Positions 18,396-27,977 of a DNA stretch of 64,000 nt are shown piece after piece. The notes below the pieces were generated by a model. That model made no database searches, was not told where the DNA came from, and was given only the letters and a program-made list of their open reading frames with translations. This DNA is from Microbacterium sp. Clip185 (lineage in GTDB: Bacteria; Actinomycetota; Actinomycetes; Actinomycetales; Microbacteriaceae). The stretch spans positions 1,054,001-1,118,000 of the forward strand of contig NZ_CP117996.1 in NCBI RefSeq assembly GCF_028743715.1, written 5' to 3'. Positions within the stretch are counted from its first letter, which is position 1, and each line of letters begins with the position of its first letter. Both the position numbers and the translations under genes were made by a program.

Positions 18396-21158
18396 GTGGC
18401 AAAACCACGCGTGCACGAGATCGCTTCCGAGCTCGGCGTCGACAGCAAGGTCGCGCTTGCGAAGCTGAAGGAGCTCGGCGAGTTCGTCAAGAGCCCCTCA
18501 TCCACCATCGAGCCCCCGGTGGCTCGTAAGCTCCGTGCTGCCCTCGAGGCAGACGGCGTCGCGGCGCCCGCCGCTGCACCCAAGCCGACCGGCGGAGCCC
18601 GCCCTGGGCCCGCTCGCCCCGCGGCCCCCCGCCCGCAGGCTCCGGCCCCCGCAGCCCCCGCTGCTGCGGCGGCGCCCGAGACATCTGCGCCGGCACCGGC
18701 AGCCCCCGCGGCTCCCGCCGCATCCGCTCCGGCAGCCCCCGCCGCACCCGCTTCGGGCGCAACGCCCGCTGCGGCGACCCCCGGCGCTCCCAAGCCCGGC
18801 GCGGCTCCCAAGCCCGGCGGTGCGACGCCGCCGCGTCCCGGCGGCGCTCCCCGTCCCGGCAACAACCCCTTCGCGAGCGCGCAGGGCATGGGCCAGCGTC
18901 CGGCCGGCCCCCGCCCGGGCAACAACCCGTTCGCGAGCGCGCAGGGCATGGGCCAGCGCCCCTCTCCCGGCAACATCCCGCGTCCCCAGGCTCCGCGCCC
19001 CGGCGCCCCTCGCCCCGGCGCTCCGCGTCCGGGTGGTGCGGGTCGTCCCGGTGGTGGCGGTCGTCCCGGTGCTCCGTTCCAGCAGCGTCCCGGCGGTCCC
19101 GGCCGTCCCGGCGGTGCCGGCGGCTTCCAGCGTCCCGGTGCTCCCGCGGGTGGCGGCTTCGCCGGCCGGCCGGGTGGTGGCGGTGGCCGCGGCCGCGGTC
19201 CCGGCGGTGGCACCGCCGGTGCCTTCGGTAAGGGCGGCGGCAAGTCGCGTCAGCGCAAGTCGCGTCGGGCGAAGCGGCAAGAATTCGAGATGCGGTCGGC
19301 GCCGGTCGTCGGCGGCGTCAACGTCCAGAAGGGCAACGGCGAGATCATTCGCCTGCGCCGCGGTGCCTCCATCGCCGACTTCGCGGACAAGCTCGAGGCG
19401 CTGCGCGGGTACACCGTGCAGCCCGGAACGCTCGTGACCATCCTGTTCAACCTGGGTGAGATGGCCACGGCGACCGAGTCGCTCGACGAGGCCACCTTCG
19501 AGGTGCTCGGCGAGGAGCTGGGCTACAAGATCCAGATGGTCTCGCCCGAGGACGAGGACAAGGAGCTCCTCGAGGGCTTCGGTCTCGATCTCGAGGCCGA
19601 GCTCGAGGCGGAGAGCGAGGACGACCTCGAGATCCGTCCTCCGGTGGTGACCGTCATGGGTCACGTCGACCACGGTAAGACCCGACTGCTCGACGCGATC
19701 CGCCAGACGAACGTCGTGGCGGGTGAGGCCGGTGGCATCACCCAGCACATCGGTGCGTACCAGGTGTGGACCGAGCACGAGGGCATCGAGCGCGCGATCA
19801 CCTTCATCGACACCCCGGGTCACGAGGCGTTCACCGCCATGCGTGCTCGTGGTGCGCAGGTGACCGACATCGCGATCCTCGTGGTCGCCGCCGACGACGG
19901 CATCATGCCGCAGACGGTGGAGGCGCTCAACCACGCGCAGGCCGCTCAGGTGCCGATCGTCGTCGCCGTCAACAAGGTCGACAAGCCCGACGCCAACCCG
20001 GCGAAGGTCCGTCAGCAGCTCACCGAGTACGGTCTGGTCGCCGAGGAGTACGGCGGCGACGTGATGTTCGTCGACGTCTCGGCTCGCCAGGGGACCAACA
20101 TCCAGGAGCTTCTGGACGCCGTCCTGCTGACCGCGGATGCCGGCCTCGACCTCACGGCGAACCCGAACAAGGCCGCGCGCGGTGTCGCGATCGAAGCGAA
20201 GCTCGACAAGGGCCGCGGATCGGTGGCGACCGTGCTCATCCAGTCCGGAACGCTCCGTGTCGGTGACGCGATCGTCGCAGGAACGGCCTACGGCCGCGTC
20301 CGCGCGATGATCGACGAGAACGGCGACCCGGTGGAGGAGGCCTGGCCTTCTCGCCCGGTGCAGGTGCAGGGTCTGAACTCCGTCCCTCGCGCCGGCGACG
20401 TCTTCATCGTCACCGAAGAGGACCGTCTGGCCCGCCAGATCGCCGAGAAGCGCGAGGCCGCCGAGCGCAACGCGCAGCTGGCCAAGGCTCGCAAGCGCAT
20501 CTCGCTCGAGGACTTCACCCGTGCTCTCGAAGAGGGCAAGGTCGAGTCGCTCAACCTCATCATCAAGGGTGACGTGTCCGGTGCCGTCGAAGCGCTGGAG
20601 GAGTCGCTGCTCAAGATCGAGGTCGACGACTCCGTGCAGCTGCGCATCATCCACCGTGGTGTGGGTGCCATCACCGAGTCGGACATCAACCTGGCGACGA
20701 TCGACAACGCGATCGTCATCGGCTTCAACGTCCGGCCCGACACGAAGGCCCGCGAGCGCGCCGCGCGCGAGGGCGTCGACGTCCGCTTCTACTCCGTCAT
20801 CTACAACGCGATCGATGACGTCGAACAGTCCCTCAAGGGCCTGCTCAAGCCGGAGTACGAAGAGGTCCAGTCGGGTGTCGCCGAGATCCGCGAGGTGTTC
20901 CGCTCCTCGAAGTTCGGCAACATCGCCGGTGTCATCGTGCGCTCGGGAACCATCACCCGCAACGCGAAGGCCCGCGTCATCCGCGACGGCGTCGTCATCG
21001 CCGACGGTCTGGCGATCGAGTCGCTGCGCCGCTTCAAGGACGACGTCACCGAGGTGCGCACGGACTACGAAGCCGGTATCGGCCTCGGCAAGTACAACGA
21101 CATCCAGGTCGGCGACGAGATCGAGACGACCGAGATGGTGGAGAAGCCGCGCGGCTGA
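18396..21158 (+). CDS. infB: Translation initiation factor IF-2
   Basis: GTPase that brings fMet-tRNA to the ribosome; 920 residues. IF2 N-terminal domain (1-52), then a 230-residue Ala/Pro/Gly/Arg-rich low-complexity linker (about 57-290), a second IF2_N region (about 300-360), the G domain starting at GHVDHGKT (about 422-429) with DTPGHEAF and NKVD, and the C-terminal beta-barrel and fMet-tRNA domains. The linker contains a 20-residue tandem duplication ([17 protein letters not shown] twice, exact 60-bp period at 18858 and 18918). GTG start with AGGAG upstream. Confidence 0.97.
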   Translation: MAKPRVHEIASELGVDSKVALAKLKELGEFVKSPSSTIEPPVARKLRAALEADGVAAPAAAPKPTGGARPGPARPAAPRPQAPAPAAPAAAAAPETSAPAPAAPAAPAASAPAAPAAPASGATPAAATPGAPKPGAAPKPGGATPPRPGGAPRPGNNPFASAQGMGQRPAGPRPGNNPFASAQGMGQRPSPGNIPRPQAPRPGAPRPGAPRPGGAGRPGGGGRPGAPFQQRPGGPGRPGGAGGFQRPGAPAGGGFAGRPGGGGGRGRGPGGGTAGAFGKGGGKSRQRKSRRAKRQEFEMRSAPVVGGVNVQKGNGEIIRLRRGASIADFADKLEALRGYTVQPGTLVTILFNLGEMATATESLDEATFEVLGEELGYKIQMVSPEDEDKELLEGFGLDLEAELEAESEDDLEIRPPVVTVMGHVDHGKTRLLDAIRQTNVVAGEAGGITQHIGAYQVWTEHEGIERAITFIDTPGHEAFTAMRARGAQVTDIAILVVAADDGIMPQTVEALNHAQAAQVPIVVAVNKVDKPDANPAKVRQQLTEYGLVAEEYGGDVMFVDVSARQGTNIQELLDAVLLTADAGLDLTANPNKAARGVAIEAKLDKGRGSVATVLIQSGTLRVGDAIVAGTAYGRVRAMIDENGDPVEEAWPSRPVQVQGLNSVPRAGDVFIVTEEDRLARQIAEKREAAERNAQLAKARKRISLEDFTRALEEGKVESLNLIIKGDVSGAVEALEESLLKIEVDDSVQLRIIHRGVGAITESDINLATIDNAIVIGFNVRPDTKARERAAREGVDVRFYSVIYNAIDDVEQSLKGLLKPEYEEVQSGVAEIREVFRSSKFGNIAGVIVRSGTITRNAKARVIRDGVVIADGLAIESLRRFKDDVTEVRTDYEAGIGLGKYNDIQVGDEIETTEMVEKPRG
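18858..18977 (+). repeat. Tandem 60-bp duplication in the infB linker
   Basis: Two copies with exact 60-bp period encode the same [14 protein letters not shown] segment. The copies differ by only a few bases, so the duplication is recent or homogenised. Confidence 0.85.
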
Positions 21159-21173
21159 TCCTCTGGTTGCTAC

Positions 21174-21243
21174 GGACTCGGATGTCCGTCCTCGGCAAGA
21201 GCGGGGCCCCTACCCCGATTGCCTCGGACGGACATCCGAGTCC
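21174..21243. repeat. Long nested stem-loop between infB and rbfA
   Basis: An 18-base perfect inverted repeat (21174-21191 with 21226-21243) encloses a second stem, GGCAA (21194-21198)/TTGCC (21219-21223), and an inner CGGGG/CCCCG. There is no T-tract. It could be a processing or attenuation structure between two ribosome-related genes or a REP-like interspersed element. Confidence 0.75.
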
Positions 21244-21294
21244 TCCGCAGTTTCGAGTCCGCCTTCAGCGGACTGAGATAGGGAGAAGAAGGAC

Positions 21295-21723
21295 ATGGCC
21301 AGTGAACGGCAGGCGAGGCTCGCCGACCGCATCCGCGTGCTCATCGCCGAGCGGCTCGAGAAGGGGCTGCGCGACCCGCGCCTCGGCTTCGTGACGATCA
21401 CGGATGTGCGCGTGACGGGCGACTTGCAGCACGCGTCGGTGTTCTACACGGTGCTCGGTACCGAGCAGGAACGTCTCGATTCCGCAGCGGCTCTGACTGC
21501 AGCGACAGGCATGTTGCGCAGTGAGGTAGGCCGCAAGCTCGGCGTGCGACTGACGCCCACGCTCGAGTTCATCCCCGACGGTGTTCCCGAGAACGCCGGC
21601 CACATCGAAGACCTGCTGCGCGAGGCGCGCGAGCGCGACACCGCTGTGGCAGGACTGGCGGCTTCGGCCCAGTACGCCGGTGACGCCGACCCCTACGTCT
21701 CCCGCGAGGACGACGAGGACTGA
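21295..21723 (+). CDS. rbfA: Ribosome-binding factor A
   Basis: 142-residue 30S maturation factor with a single type II KH fold: RLADRIRVLIAERLEKGLRDPRLGFVTITDVRVTGDLQHASVFYTVLG is characteristic, and the C-terminal LTPTLEFIPDGVPENAGHIEDLL also matches. ATG 21295 has AGGGAGAAGAAGG upstream. It follows infB after 136 bp occupied by a long nested hairpin, so its expression may be adjusted separately from infB. Confidence 0.95.
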   Translation: MASERQARLADRIRVLIAERLEKGLRDPRLGFVTITDVRVTGDLQHASVFYTVLGTEQERLDSAAALTAATGMLRSEVGRKLGVRLTPTLEFIPDGVPENAGHIEDLLREARERDTAVAGLAASAQYAGDADPYVSREDDED

Positions 21724-21727
21724 CTCC

Positions 21728-22225
21728 TCACCGGGACGCCGTCAACGCGCGTCCCCACGCGAAGGCCCGTTCGAGCTCTCCCTGCTCGAGCGGGCCTTCG
21801 CGCGATGTCACCACGAAGTCAGCGGAATCCGAGACGACGAGCGAACGGCGCTTCGCCGCTCGCGCTATCGACTTCGCAGCCGAGCCGACCATGAACGATC
21901 GCCCCTGACGAGTGTCGAAGGCGGCGACGCGCGGGGGCGCGGCCTCGACTTCAAGCGTTGCAAGCCATTCTCGAACTCCCGGTGCATGCGCGACCGCGGC
22001 GCCGTGGGCGCGCGCCTCCGCGCGGCTCGACGGGGTCGGCAGCGTGAACGCGTGGGTCGGAGCGCCGATGATGAGCAGCCCCACGGATGCCCTGAGCGAT
22101 GACGGAGCGTCCGCGACCGCGCAGAGTGTGAGCGCGTCGGAGCCCTCCCGGGCGCCGCGGGCGATCTCCTCCGCCACCTGGCGGGTGTTGCCCCAGAGCG
22201 ACTCGTAGACGATCAGCGTCTCCAC
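21728..22225 (-). CDS. Flavodoxin-domain protein
   Basis: 165 residues with a flavodoxin-like fold: the FMN phosphate loop appears at the N-terminus (ETLIVYESLWGNTRQVAEEIARG) and the family pattern LLIIGAPTHAFTLPTPSSR follows. Similar stand-alone actinobacterial flavodoxin proteins have no assigned partner. I place the start at GTG 22225 because TACGGT lies seven bases upstream (leaderless pattern); an alternative GTG at 22234 would overlap that -10. Convergent with rbfA, only four bases apart. Confidence 0.8.
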   Translation of the reverse strand: METLIVYESLWGNTRQVAEEIARGAREGSDALTLCAVADAPSSLRASVGLLIIGAPTHAFTLPTPSSRAEARAHGAAVAHAPGVREWLATLEVEAAPPRVAAFDTRQGRSFMVGSAAKSIARAAKRRSLVVSDSADFVVTSREGPLEQGELERAFAWGRALTASR

Positions 22226-22295
22226 ATCTCGCACCGTACGCGCGCCCGGAGGGATGCATCGGCCCGCGGACCGGGATTATCAGGCCACGAACCTC

Positions 22296-23162
22296 TCAGC
22301 GCGGCAGCCGGAGTTCGCCGTCGACGGCTTCCGCGAGCCCGTCCGCAACGAGGGAATCGATGGCGCGATCGCGCTGCAGGGCATCGGGCCAGTGCGCGGC
22401 GACGATCTCGATGGCGACCGAATGACCGGATGCCTCGCGCAACTGCTTGAGCACGGCCCCTCGCGCCTGCCGGTCGCTGCCCTCGTACCGCGCCTGCCGA
22501 CGGCGTGTGTCACCGGTGTCCGGGTAGCCCGCGCGTCGCCACGCGCAGATCTCGCGCAGCGGGCACTCGGTGCAATGCGGGCTTCGTGCCGTGCAGACCA
22601 GTGCGCCGAGTTCCATGGCGGCGGCATTGACGGTGGCGGCGGTGGCCGCATCCGCCGGGAGGAGCGCGTCCATCGCCGCGAGGTCGCGTCGAGACGGCGG
22701 GCCCGGCTGCGCCTGGCCGTCGATCGCGCGGGCGATGACGCGGCGGGTGTTGGTGTCGACGACGGGATGGTGGTCGCCGTACGCGAAGACCGCGACGGCG
22801 CGCGCGGTGTAGTCGCCGATTCCGGTGAGGGCGAGCAGCTGATCGACCTGTCGCGGCACGACGCCGTCATGCCGATCCCGGATCTCGACCGCCGCACGGT
22901 GGAGCCACAGCGCGCGGCGCGGGTAGCCGAGATTCGCCCACTGGCGTACGGCGTCGGCGGGGGCGGCTGCCGCGAGGGCTGCGGGAGTCGGCCACAGCGC
23001 GAGCCAGGCATCGAGGTGGGGGATCACGCGGTTCACGGGGGTCTGCTGGAGCATGAACTCGCTGACCAGGACTCCCCAGGCCCCGAATCCGGGTGCGCGC
23101 CAGGGAAGATCGCGCGCGTTGTCGCGGTACCAGGCGACGAGCGCGGGGGCGAGATCCGGCAT
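22296..23162 (-). CDS. mutY: A/G-specific adenine DNA glycosylase
   Basis: Base-excision repair enzyme removing adenine opposite 8-oxoguanine. 288 residues: helix-hairpin-helix LTGIGDYT (112-119), catalytic Glu35 (SEFMLQQT) and Asp136 (VVDTNTRR), and the [4Fe-4S] ligands Cys190, 197, 200 and 206 with C-x6-C-x2-C-x5-C spacing. The C-terminal NUDIX-like recognition domain of E. coli MutY is absent, as in many actinobacterial forms. ATG 23162 lies six bases from TAGGCT on the minus strand; that -10 overlaps the -10 of the divergent kinase gene. Confidence 0.93.
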   Translation of the reverse strand: MPDLAPALVAWYRDNARDLPWRAPGFGAWGVLVSEFMLQQTPVNRVIPHLDAWLALWPTPAALAAAAPADAVRQWANLGYPRRALWLHRAAVEIRDRHDGVVPRQVDQLLALTGIGDYTARAVAVFAYGDHHPVVDTNTRRVIARAIDGQAQPGPPSRRDLAAMDALLPADAATAATVNAAAMELGALVCTARSPHCTECPLREICAWRRAGYPDTGDTRRRQARYEGSDRQARGAVLKQLREASGHSVAIEIVAAHWPDALQRDRAIDSLVADGLAEAVDGELRLPR

Positions 23163-23168
23163 CCCTCC

Positions 23169-23178
23169 AGCCTAGGCT
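23169..23178. promoter_or_regulatory. Shared palindromic -10 for mutY and the divergent kinase
   Basis: AGCCTAGGCT reads TAGGCT on both strands. On each strand the hexamer ends six bases before a start codon (23162 minus, 23185 plus), so two leaderless transcripts would start 22 bp apart from overlapping promoters. Confidence 0.55.
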
Positions 23179-23184
23179 TGAGAC

Positions 23185-23856
23185 ATGCGCCCACCGATCT
23201 CGCCAGAACAGGAAACGCTGCTCCGCGAGCTGCGTACGGAGCTGCGCCAGCACCATCGTGGGGGCCGGCTGCTGGTCGCGGTGGACGGTCGGGACGGCGC
23301 GGGGAAGACCCTGTTCGCCGATGCGCTCGCGGATGTCCTGCGCGAAGACGGCTCGAGCGTGTTCCGCGCATCGGCGGACGACTTCCACCGTCCACGCGCC
23401 GAGCGCTACGCTCGCGGCCGGGCATCCGCGGAGGGCCATTATCGAGACTCCTATGACAACGACGCGCTGCTCGAGCGGCTGCTGCGGCCCTTCCGCGCCG
23501 GCGCCGGCTTCGTGACGGCCGTGCACGATCTCGAAGAGGACCGTGCCGTCGAGGTCGCGGCCGACGTCGCGCCCGCCGACGCGGTTCTCGTGGTCGACGG
23601 GCTCTTCCTTCTCCGCCCGGAGCTTCGCGATGTATGGAACTGGTCGGTGTGGCTCGATGTGCCCCTCGACGTCGCATTCGATCGCATGGCCGAACGCGAC
23701 GGCAGCGACCCCGACCCTCTCGCAGACTCGAACGCACGCTACCGCGGCGGCTTCGAGCTCTATCTCCAGGACGGAGACCCTCGCGGCCGCGCGAACGTCA
23801 TCGTCGACAACACCGACCCGACGCATCCCGCCCGCGTCTTCCGGGACTTCTGCTGA
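23185..23856 (+). CDS. Uridine-kinase-like P-loop phosphotransferase
   Basis: 223 residues. P-loop GRDGAGKT at 35-42, DDFHRPR acceptor-site motif, and a lid region DRMAERDG resemble the uridine kinase/phosphoribulokinase superfamily (YfhQ-like actinobacterial proteins). The true substrate is unknown. ATG 23185 follows TAGGCT by six bases. The stop overlaps the truB start (TGATG), so kinase and pseudouridine synthase are co-translated; the operon continues to ribF. Confidence 0.8.
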   Translation: MRPPISPEQETLLRELRTELRQHHRGGRLLVAVDGRDGAGKTLFADALADVLREDGSSVFRASADDFHRPRAERYARGRASAEGHYRDSYDNDALLERLLRPFRAGAGFVTAVHDLEEDRAVEVAADVAPADAVLVVDGLFLLRPELRDVWNWSVWLDVPLDVAFDRMAERDGSDPDPLADSNARYRGGFELYLQDGDPRGRANVIVDNTDPTHPARVFRDFC

Positions 23857-24761
23857 TGGCCGGGGAAGTCGCACCCACCGGCGTGCTCTTGGTCGACAAG
23901 CCGGGCGGGCTCACGAGCCATGACGTCGTTTCGCGCACCCGTCGCGCGCTGAACACCCGCAAGGTGGGCCACGCCGGCACGCTCGATCCGATGGCGACCG
24001 GCCTGCTCGTTCTCGGCGTCGGCGGCGCGACCCGGCTGCTGACGTACATCGTCGGGCTCGATAAGACCTACGAGACCACCATCGTGCTCGGTGCGAGCAC
24101 GGACACCGATGACGCCGACGGCACGCTCGTGGAGCGTGCGGATGCGGCCAGGCTCGCCGCCGTGACGGACGAGGAGATCCGCGCCGGCGTCGACGAGCTG
24201 ACGGGAGACATCGAGCAGGTGCCGAGCACGGTGTCGGCGATCAAGGTCGCGGGCAAGCGTGCATACGACCTGGCTCGAGCGGGCGAGGACGTGGTGCTGG
24301 CAGCGCGCGCCGTGACCGTCTCGCGTTTCGAGGTGCTCGCCATCCGACGCCGCGAGCAGGCGATCGAGCTGGATGCGGTGGTCGACTGCTCCAGCGGCAC
24401 GTACATCCGCGCCTTGGCGCGGGATCTCGGAGCAGCCCTCAGCGTCGGTGGACACCTCACGGCACTGCGACGCACCCGCATCGGCTCGTTCGATCTCTCC
24501 GGCGCGGTCGACCTCGAGCACATCGCCGCCGACGCGCTGCTGCCGCCCGCGGACGCCGCAGCCCTCGCGCTGCCCACCCTCACCGTCGGCGACGACGAGG
24601 CACGCGATCTGCGTCACGGCAAGCGCCTGCCCGGTGCCGCATCGAGAGTGTCGGCGACTCCGGCTGCCGCGATCGGCCCGGGCGGCACCCTGATCGGTGT
24701 GCTGGAGCGTCGAGGCGCCGACCTCAAGAGTGCGATGAACATGCCGGAGGAACAGCCGTGA
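23856..24761 (+). CDS. truB: tRNA pseudouridine-55 synthase
   Basis: Makes pseudouridine 55 in the T-loop of tRNAs. 301 residues. The N-terminal block VLLVDKPGGLTSHDVV and catalytic Asp44 in GHAGTLDPMATG are diagnostic; YETTIVLGASTDTDDADG and CSSGTYIRALARDLG also match. A C-terminal PUA-like domain follows. ATG 23856 overlaps the kinase stop, and the truB stop overlaps the next GTG (GTGA), so it lies inside a tightly coupled operon. Confidence 0.96.
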   Translation: MAGEVAPTGVLLVDKPGGLTSHDVVSRTRRALNTRKVGHAGTLDPMATGLLVLGVGGATRLLTYIVGLDKTYETTIVLGASTDTDDADGTLVERADAARLAAVTDEEIRAGVDELTGDIEQVPSTVSAIKVAGKRAYDLARAGEDVVLAARAVTVSRFEVLAIRRREQAIELDAVVDCSSGTYIRALARDLGAALSVGGHLTALRRTRIGSFDLSGAVDLEHIAADALLPPADAAALALPTLTVGDDEARDLRHGKRLPGAASRVSATPAAAIGPGGTLIGVLERRGADLKSAMNMPEEQP

Positions 24762-25126
24762 TCCTCTGGTTCGCGCTCGTGCAGGTCGCCGTCGCTGCAG
24801 TGGCGGCGCTCGTGTGCATCATCCTCGGGCTGGCCGGGCGGCGCCCGAGCGATCTGAGCGTCGGAGCGCTCGCTCTCGTCGAGCTGCTGCTGATCGCTCA
24901 GATCGTCGTGGCGATCGTGTCGCCGCTCACGGGCAATCCCATCTCCGGAAGCGCGCTCGAGTTCTGGGTGTATCTGGTCTCCGCGGCGCTGATTCCTCCG
25001 GCCGGCGTCTTCTGGGCTCTGCTCGAGCGCAGCCGCTGGAGCACGGTCGTGATGGGCGTGGCGGCAGGGTCCGTGGCGGTCATGGTCTGGCGGATGCAGG
25101 TGATCTGGAGCGGCATCGGCGCCTGA
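24758..25126 (+). CDS. Small four-helix membrane protein of unknown function
   Basis: 122 residues, almost entirely hydrophobic: four predicted transmembrane segments (about 2-26, 34-56, 68-88, 95-115) with short loops. GTG 24758 overlaps the truB stop by four bases, so it is translated with truB. I recognise no domain. Proteins of this type recur between truB and ribF in related actinobacteria as far as I recall; role unknown. Confidence 0.75.
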   Translation: MILWFALVQVAVAAVAALVCIILGLAGRRPSDLSVGALALVELLLIAQIVVAIVSPLTGNPISGSALEFWVYLVSAALIPPAGVFWALLERSRWSTVVMGVAAGSVAVMVWRMQVIWSGIGA

Positions 25127-25164
25127 GCCGGGCGCTGCGCGCCTCGATCTAGGATTGTGAGGTC

Positions 25165-25617
25165 ATGGCACCTGCGAACCGTCCCCGCATCACCGGCCTC
25201 GGCCGCGTGCTGGTCGCGGTGTACGCCGTGCTGGCCCTCGCTGCGACGGGCCGATCGCTCGTGCAGATCGTCGAGCGCTTCGACGCAGCGCCGCTGGCGT
25301 TCACCCTGTCCGCGATCTCCGCGGGGGTCTACATCCTCGCGACGGCGGCGCTCATCTTCTCTCACTCGCGCTTCTGGTACGCCGTCGCCTGGGTCGCCAT
25401 CGTCTTCGAGATGGTCGGGGTGCTGGTGGTCGGCTCCGTCAGCCTGTTCCGGCACGATCTGTTCCCGGAGGAGACCGTGTGGAGCTGGTTCGGATCCGGT
25501 TACGTCTTCGTGCCGCTGATCCTTCCCTTCGTCGGCGTCTGGTGGCTGTTCACCCACCGACCCGGCCACGTGCAGGCCGCTCCCGCTCCCGCACGCATCG
25601 AAAGGTCCGTCTGGTGA
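25165..25617 (+). CDS. Four-helix membrane protein of unknown function
   Basis: 150 residues with four predicted transmembrane helices (about 10-30, 45-67, 72-95, 108-130) and a short basic/proline C-terminus (AAPAPARIERSVW). TAGGAT (25150-25155) lies nine bases before the ATG, so it may have its own promoter despite being inside the truB-ribF run; GAGG also precedes the start. Its stop overlaps the ribF GTG. No family recognised. Confidence 0.75.
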   Translation: MAPANRPRITGLGRVLVAVYAVLALAATGRSLVQIVERFDAAPLAFTLSAISAGVYILATAALIFSHSRFWYAVAWVAIVFEMVGVLVVGSVSLFRHDLFPEETVWSWFGSGYVFVPLILPFVGVWWLFTHRPGHVQAAPAPARIERSVW

Positions 25618-26570
25618 TCGTCTTCCACGGACCCCAGGAGGTTTCCGCGGGCTTCGGCCCGTCCGTCGTCGCGATCGGCAAGTTCGACGGGGTGCATGCG
25701 GGGCATCGCGTGCTCCTCGAGCGCGCCAAGGTGGAGGCGGCGGCTCGCGGCGCGAAGGTCGTCGCCGTCACCTTCGACCGCAACCCGCTCGCCCTGTTGC
25801 GCCCGGATCGGTGCCCAGAGAATCTCGTGGGCGTCACGCAGAAGCTGCGGCTGCTCGCCGAAACCGGCATCGACGCCGCGATGGTGCTGACCTTCGACGC
25901 TGCGCTGGCAGAGCTCGAGCCCCGGGACTTCGTTCGCGGCATGCTCGTGGAGCCTCTCGACACCTGTGCCGTTCTCGTCGGAAATGACTTCCGCTTCGGC
26001 CGTGGGGGAGCGGGCGACCCTGAGACGCTCGAACGACTCGGCGAGGAGTTCGGTTTCAGCGTCGGCGTGGTCGACGACGTGAGCGCGATCGACGGCGGTC
26101 GCCGGGTGTCGTCCACGTGGGTCCGGGAGTTGCTCGCCGAAGGCGATGTGGAGGGTGCTGCGAAACTGCTCGGGCGCCCGGCATCCGTCCGCGGTGAGGT
26201 CGTGCACGGGCTCAAGCGGGGGCGCGAGCTGGGTTTCCCGACCGCGAACCTCAGCCCGTCGCTCGAGGGTTTCGTCCCCGCAGACGGCGTGTACGCCGGA
26301 TGGCTCGTGGATGAGGCCACCGGGCTACGTTCGGGGACGCGCTACCCGGCTGCGATCTCCGTAGGCACGAACCCGACCTTCGACGACGTGCCGACGCGTC
26401 AGGTGGAGGCGCACGTGCTCGACGAGCAGGGGATCGATCTCTACGGCCACGAGGTCGATGTGCAGTTCGTGCAGCGGGTGCGCGGCATGGTGGCGTTCGA
26501 GGGGATCGATGCGCTGATCGCCCAGATGAACGACGACGTCACGCGCGTGCGTCGGATGCTCGGCGCGTAG
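25614..26570 (+). CDS. ribF: Bifunctional riboflavin kinase / FAD synthetase
   Basis: Converts riboflavin to FMN and then FAD. 318 residues: FAD-synthetase nucleotidyltransferase domain (about 1-180, GKFDGVHAGHRVLL with the HxGH-type motif, VGNDFRFGRGGAGD), then the riboflavin-kinase beta-barrel (about 190-318, VVHGLKRGRELGFPTANL, DGVYAGW, VGTNPTF). GTG 25614 overlaps the upstream stop. The 3' end overlaps the convergent MFS gene by 32 bp (26539-26570), so their transcripts would be antisense at the tails. Confidence 0.96.
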   Translation: MIVFHGPQEVSAGFGPSVVAIGKFDGVHAGHRVLLERAKVEAAARGAKVVAVTFDRNPLALLRPDRCPENLVGVTQKLRLLAETGIDAAMVLTFDAALAELEPRDFVRGMLVEPLDTCAVLVGNDFRFGRGGAGDPETLERLGEEFGFSVGVVDDVSAIDGGRRVSSTWVRELLAEGDVEGAAKLLGRPASVRGEVVHGLKRGRELGFPTANLSPSLEGFVPADGVYAGWLVDEATGLRSGTRYPAAISVGTNPTFDDVPTRQVEAHVLDEQGIDLYGHEVDVQFVQRVRGMVAFEGIDALIAQMNDDVTRVRRMLGA

Positions 26571-27930
26571 CCGAGTCGGTGCCGCCTCGGATCCCGAGCG
26601 CGGACGCGACGGCACCGAGCGTCATCAGCACGGCGACGAAGACCATCGCGGTGTGGAGCCCCGCCAGATCCAGCGCGTCGCCGACCAGCACCCCGATCGC
26701 CGCAACGGCGAGCAGTCCTGCCACCCGGGCGACCGCGTTATTGACCGCCGAGGCGATGCCCGAGCGTTCGGAGGTCACCGAGCCCAGCACGGCGGCCGTG
26801 AGAGGCGCGACGGTCAGCGTCAGGCCGATCCCGAAGAGCACCATTCCGGGCAGTACCTGTGTGAGGTAGTCGAAAGGCTCACCGACCGTCAACAGGAGCA
26901 GAGAACCGGCGGCCATGACGGCGGGCCCGAACGTCATGAACCAGCGTGGGCCGAGCCTGCCGGCCCACGCTCCCGCGCGGGAGCTGAACGCGATCATCAG
27001 GAGCGTCGGAGGCAGGGACGCGAGTCCGGCGACGGTCGCCGAGAGTCCCGCCGTCTGCTGGAGGTAGACGGTGAGCACGAGCCCATTGAGTGAAAGGCCC
27101 GCGTAGACGAAGAACGTCGTGAGGTTGCCGGCCCAGAAGTTGCGGGCGCGGAACAACGACAGCGGCATGACGGGGGACGGGGCGACACGCTGCCGCCAGA
27201 TGAATCCCGCCAGCAGAAGCAGGCCGCCGATCGCGCCCGCCCACACCCAGGGTGAGCCCGCGCCCAAACGCGGCTGCTCGATGAGGGCGAAGACCACAGC
27301 TCCCAGACCGGCCGTGCTGAGCACAGCCCCCAGAGCATCGATCCGCGCACCGGGCGTGCGCAGTTCCGGGATGCGGGTGAGGAGCAGGAGAGTGGGCAGG
27401 ACGGGCAGAACGGTCACCGCGAACACCCAGCGCCACGTGAGGAGGTCGACGAGCAGGCCGCCGGCGAGGGGGCCGATGAGGGTGGCGACGGTGGTGGCGC
27501 CGGTCCAGATCCCGATCGCGCGCGAGCGCTCGGCGCCCTCGAAGCGCGCCGTCAGCAGAGCGAGCGAGCTCGGCACGAGCAGCGCGCCCCCGACGCCCTG
27601 CACGGCTCTGAGCGCGATGAGCCAGCCGGCGCTGGGCACGAAGGCGAGGGCGAGCGAGGACGCGCCGAAGATCCCGAGCCCGATGCGCAGGATCCGCACC
27701 CGACCGAACGCGTCGCTGAGGGACCCGGCGACCAGGATGAAGGCCCCGAGCGTGACGAGGTAGGCATCCACCACCCACTGCTGCGTCGCCAAGCCGCCGC
27801 CGAGCTCACGTGCGATGGCGGGCAGGGCCACGTTGACGATCGTGCCGTCGAGGAAGGAGACGAACGAGGCGAGAACCGCGACGCCGATGACGACAGCGGC
27901 GCTCGCGGGGACGTTCGAACGGGTCGCCAT
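26539..27930 (-). CDS. MFS drug exporter, DHA2 (EmrB/QacA) type
   Basis: 463-residue proton-coupled exporter with about 14 transmembrane helices. DHA2 marks are visible: helix 1 SFLDGTIVNVALPAI, motif A GSLSDAFGRVRILRIG, motif C-like region LIGPLAGGLLVDLLTWRWVF. Substrate not predictable. The start ATG 27930 is preceded on the minus strand by TAGCGT seven bases away (leaderless pattern). It diverges from the copper ATPase, whose CsoR-like operator lies 48 bp from this start; joint control is possible but unproven. Confidence 0.88.
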   Translation of the reverse strand: MATRSNVPASAAVVIGVAVLASFVSFLDGTIVNVALPAIARELGGGLATQQWVVDAYLVTLGAFILVAGSLSDAFGRVRILRIGLGIFGASSLALAFVPSAGWLIALRAVQGVGGALLVPSSLALLTARFEGAERSRAIGIWTGATTVATLIGPLAGGLLVDLLTWRWVFAVTVLPVLPTLLLLTRIPELRTPGARIDALGAVLSTAGLGAVVFALIEQPRLGAGSPWVWAGAIGGLLLLAGFIWRQRVAPSPVMPLSLFRARNFWAGNLTTFFVYAGLSLNGLVLTVYLQQTAGLSATVAGLASLPPTLLMIAFSSRAGAWAGRLGPRWFMTFGPAVMAAGSLLLLTVGEPFDYLTQVLPGMVLFGIGLTLTVAPLTAAVLGSVTSERSGIASAVNNAVARVAGLLAVAAIGVLVGDALDLAGLHTAMVFVAVLMTLGAVASALGIRGGTDSATRRASDARA

Positions 27931-27977
27931 ACCGCACACGCTACGCCCTCCCGCGGACGTCGGGAATGTCTCGCGGA

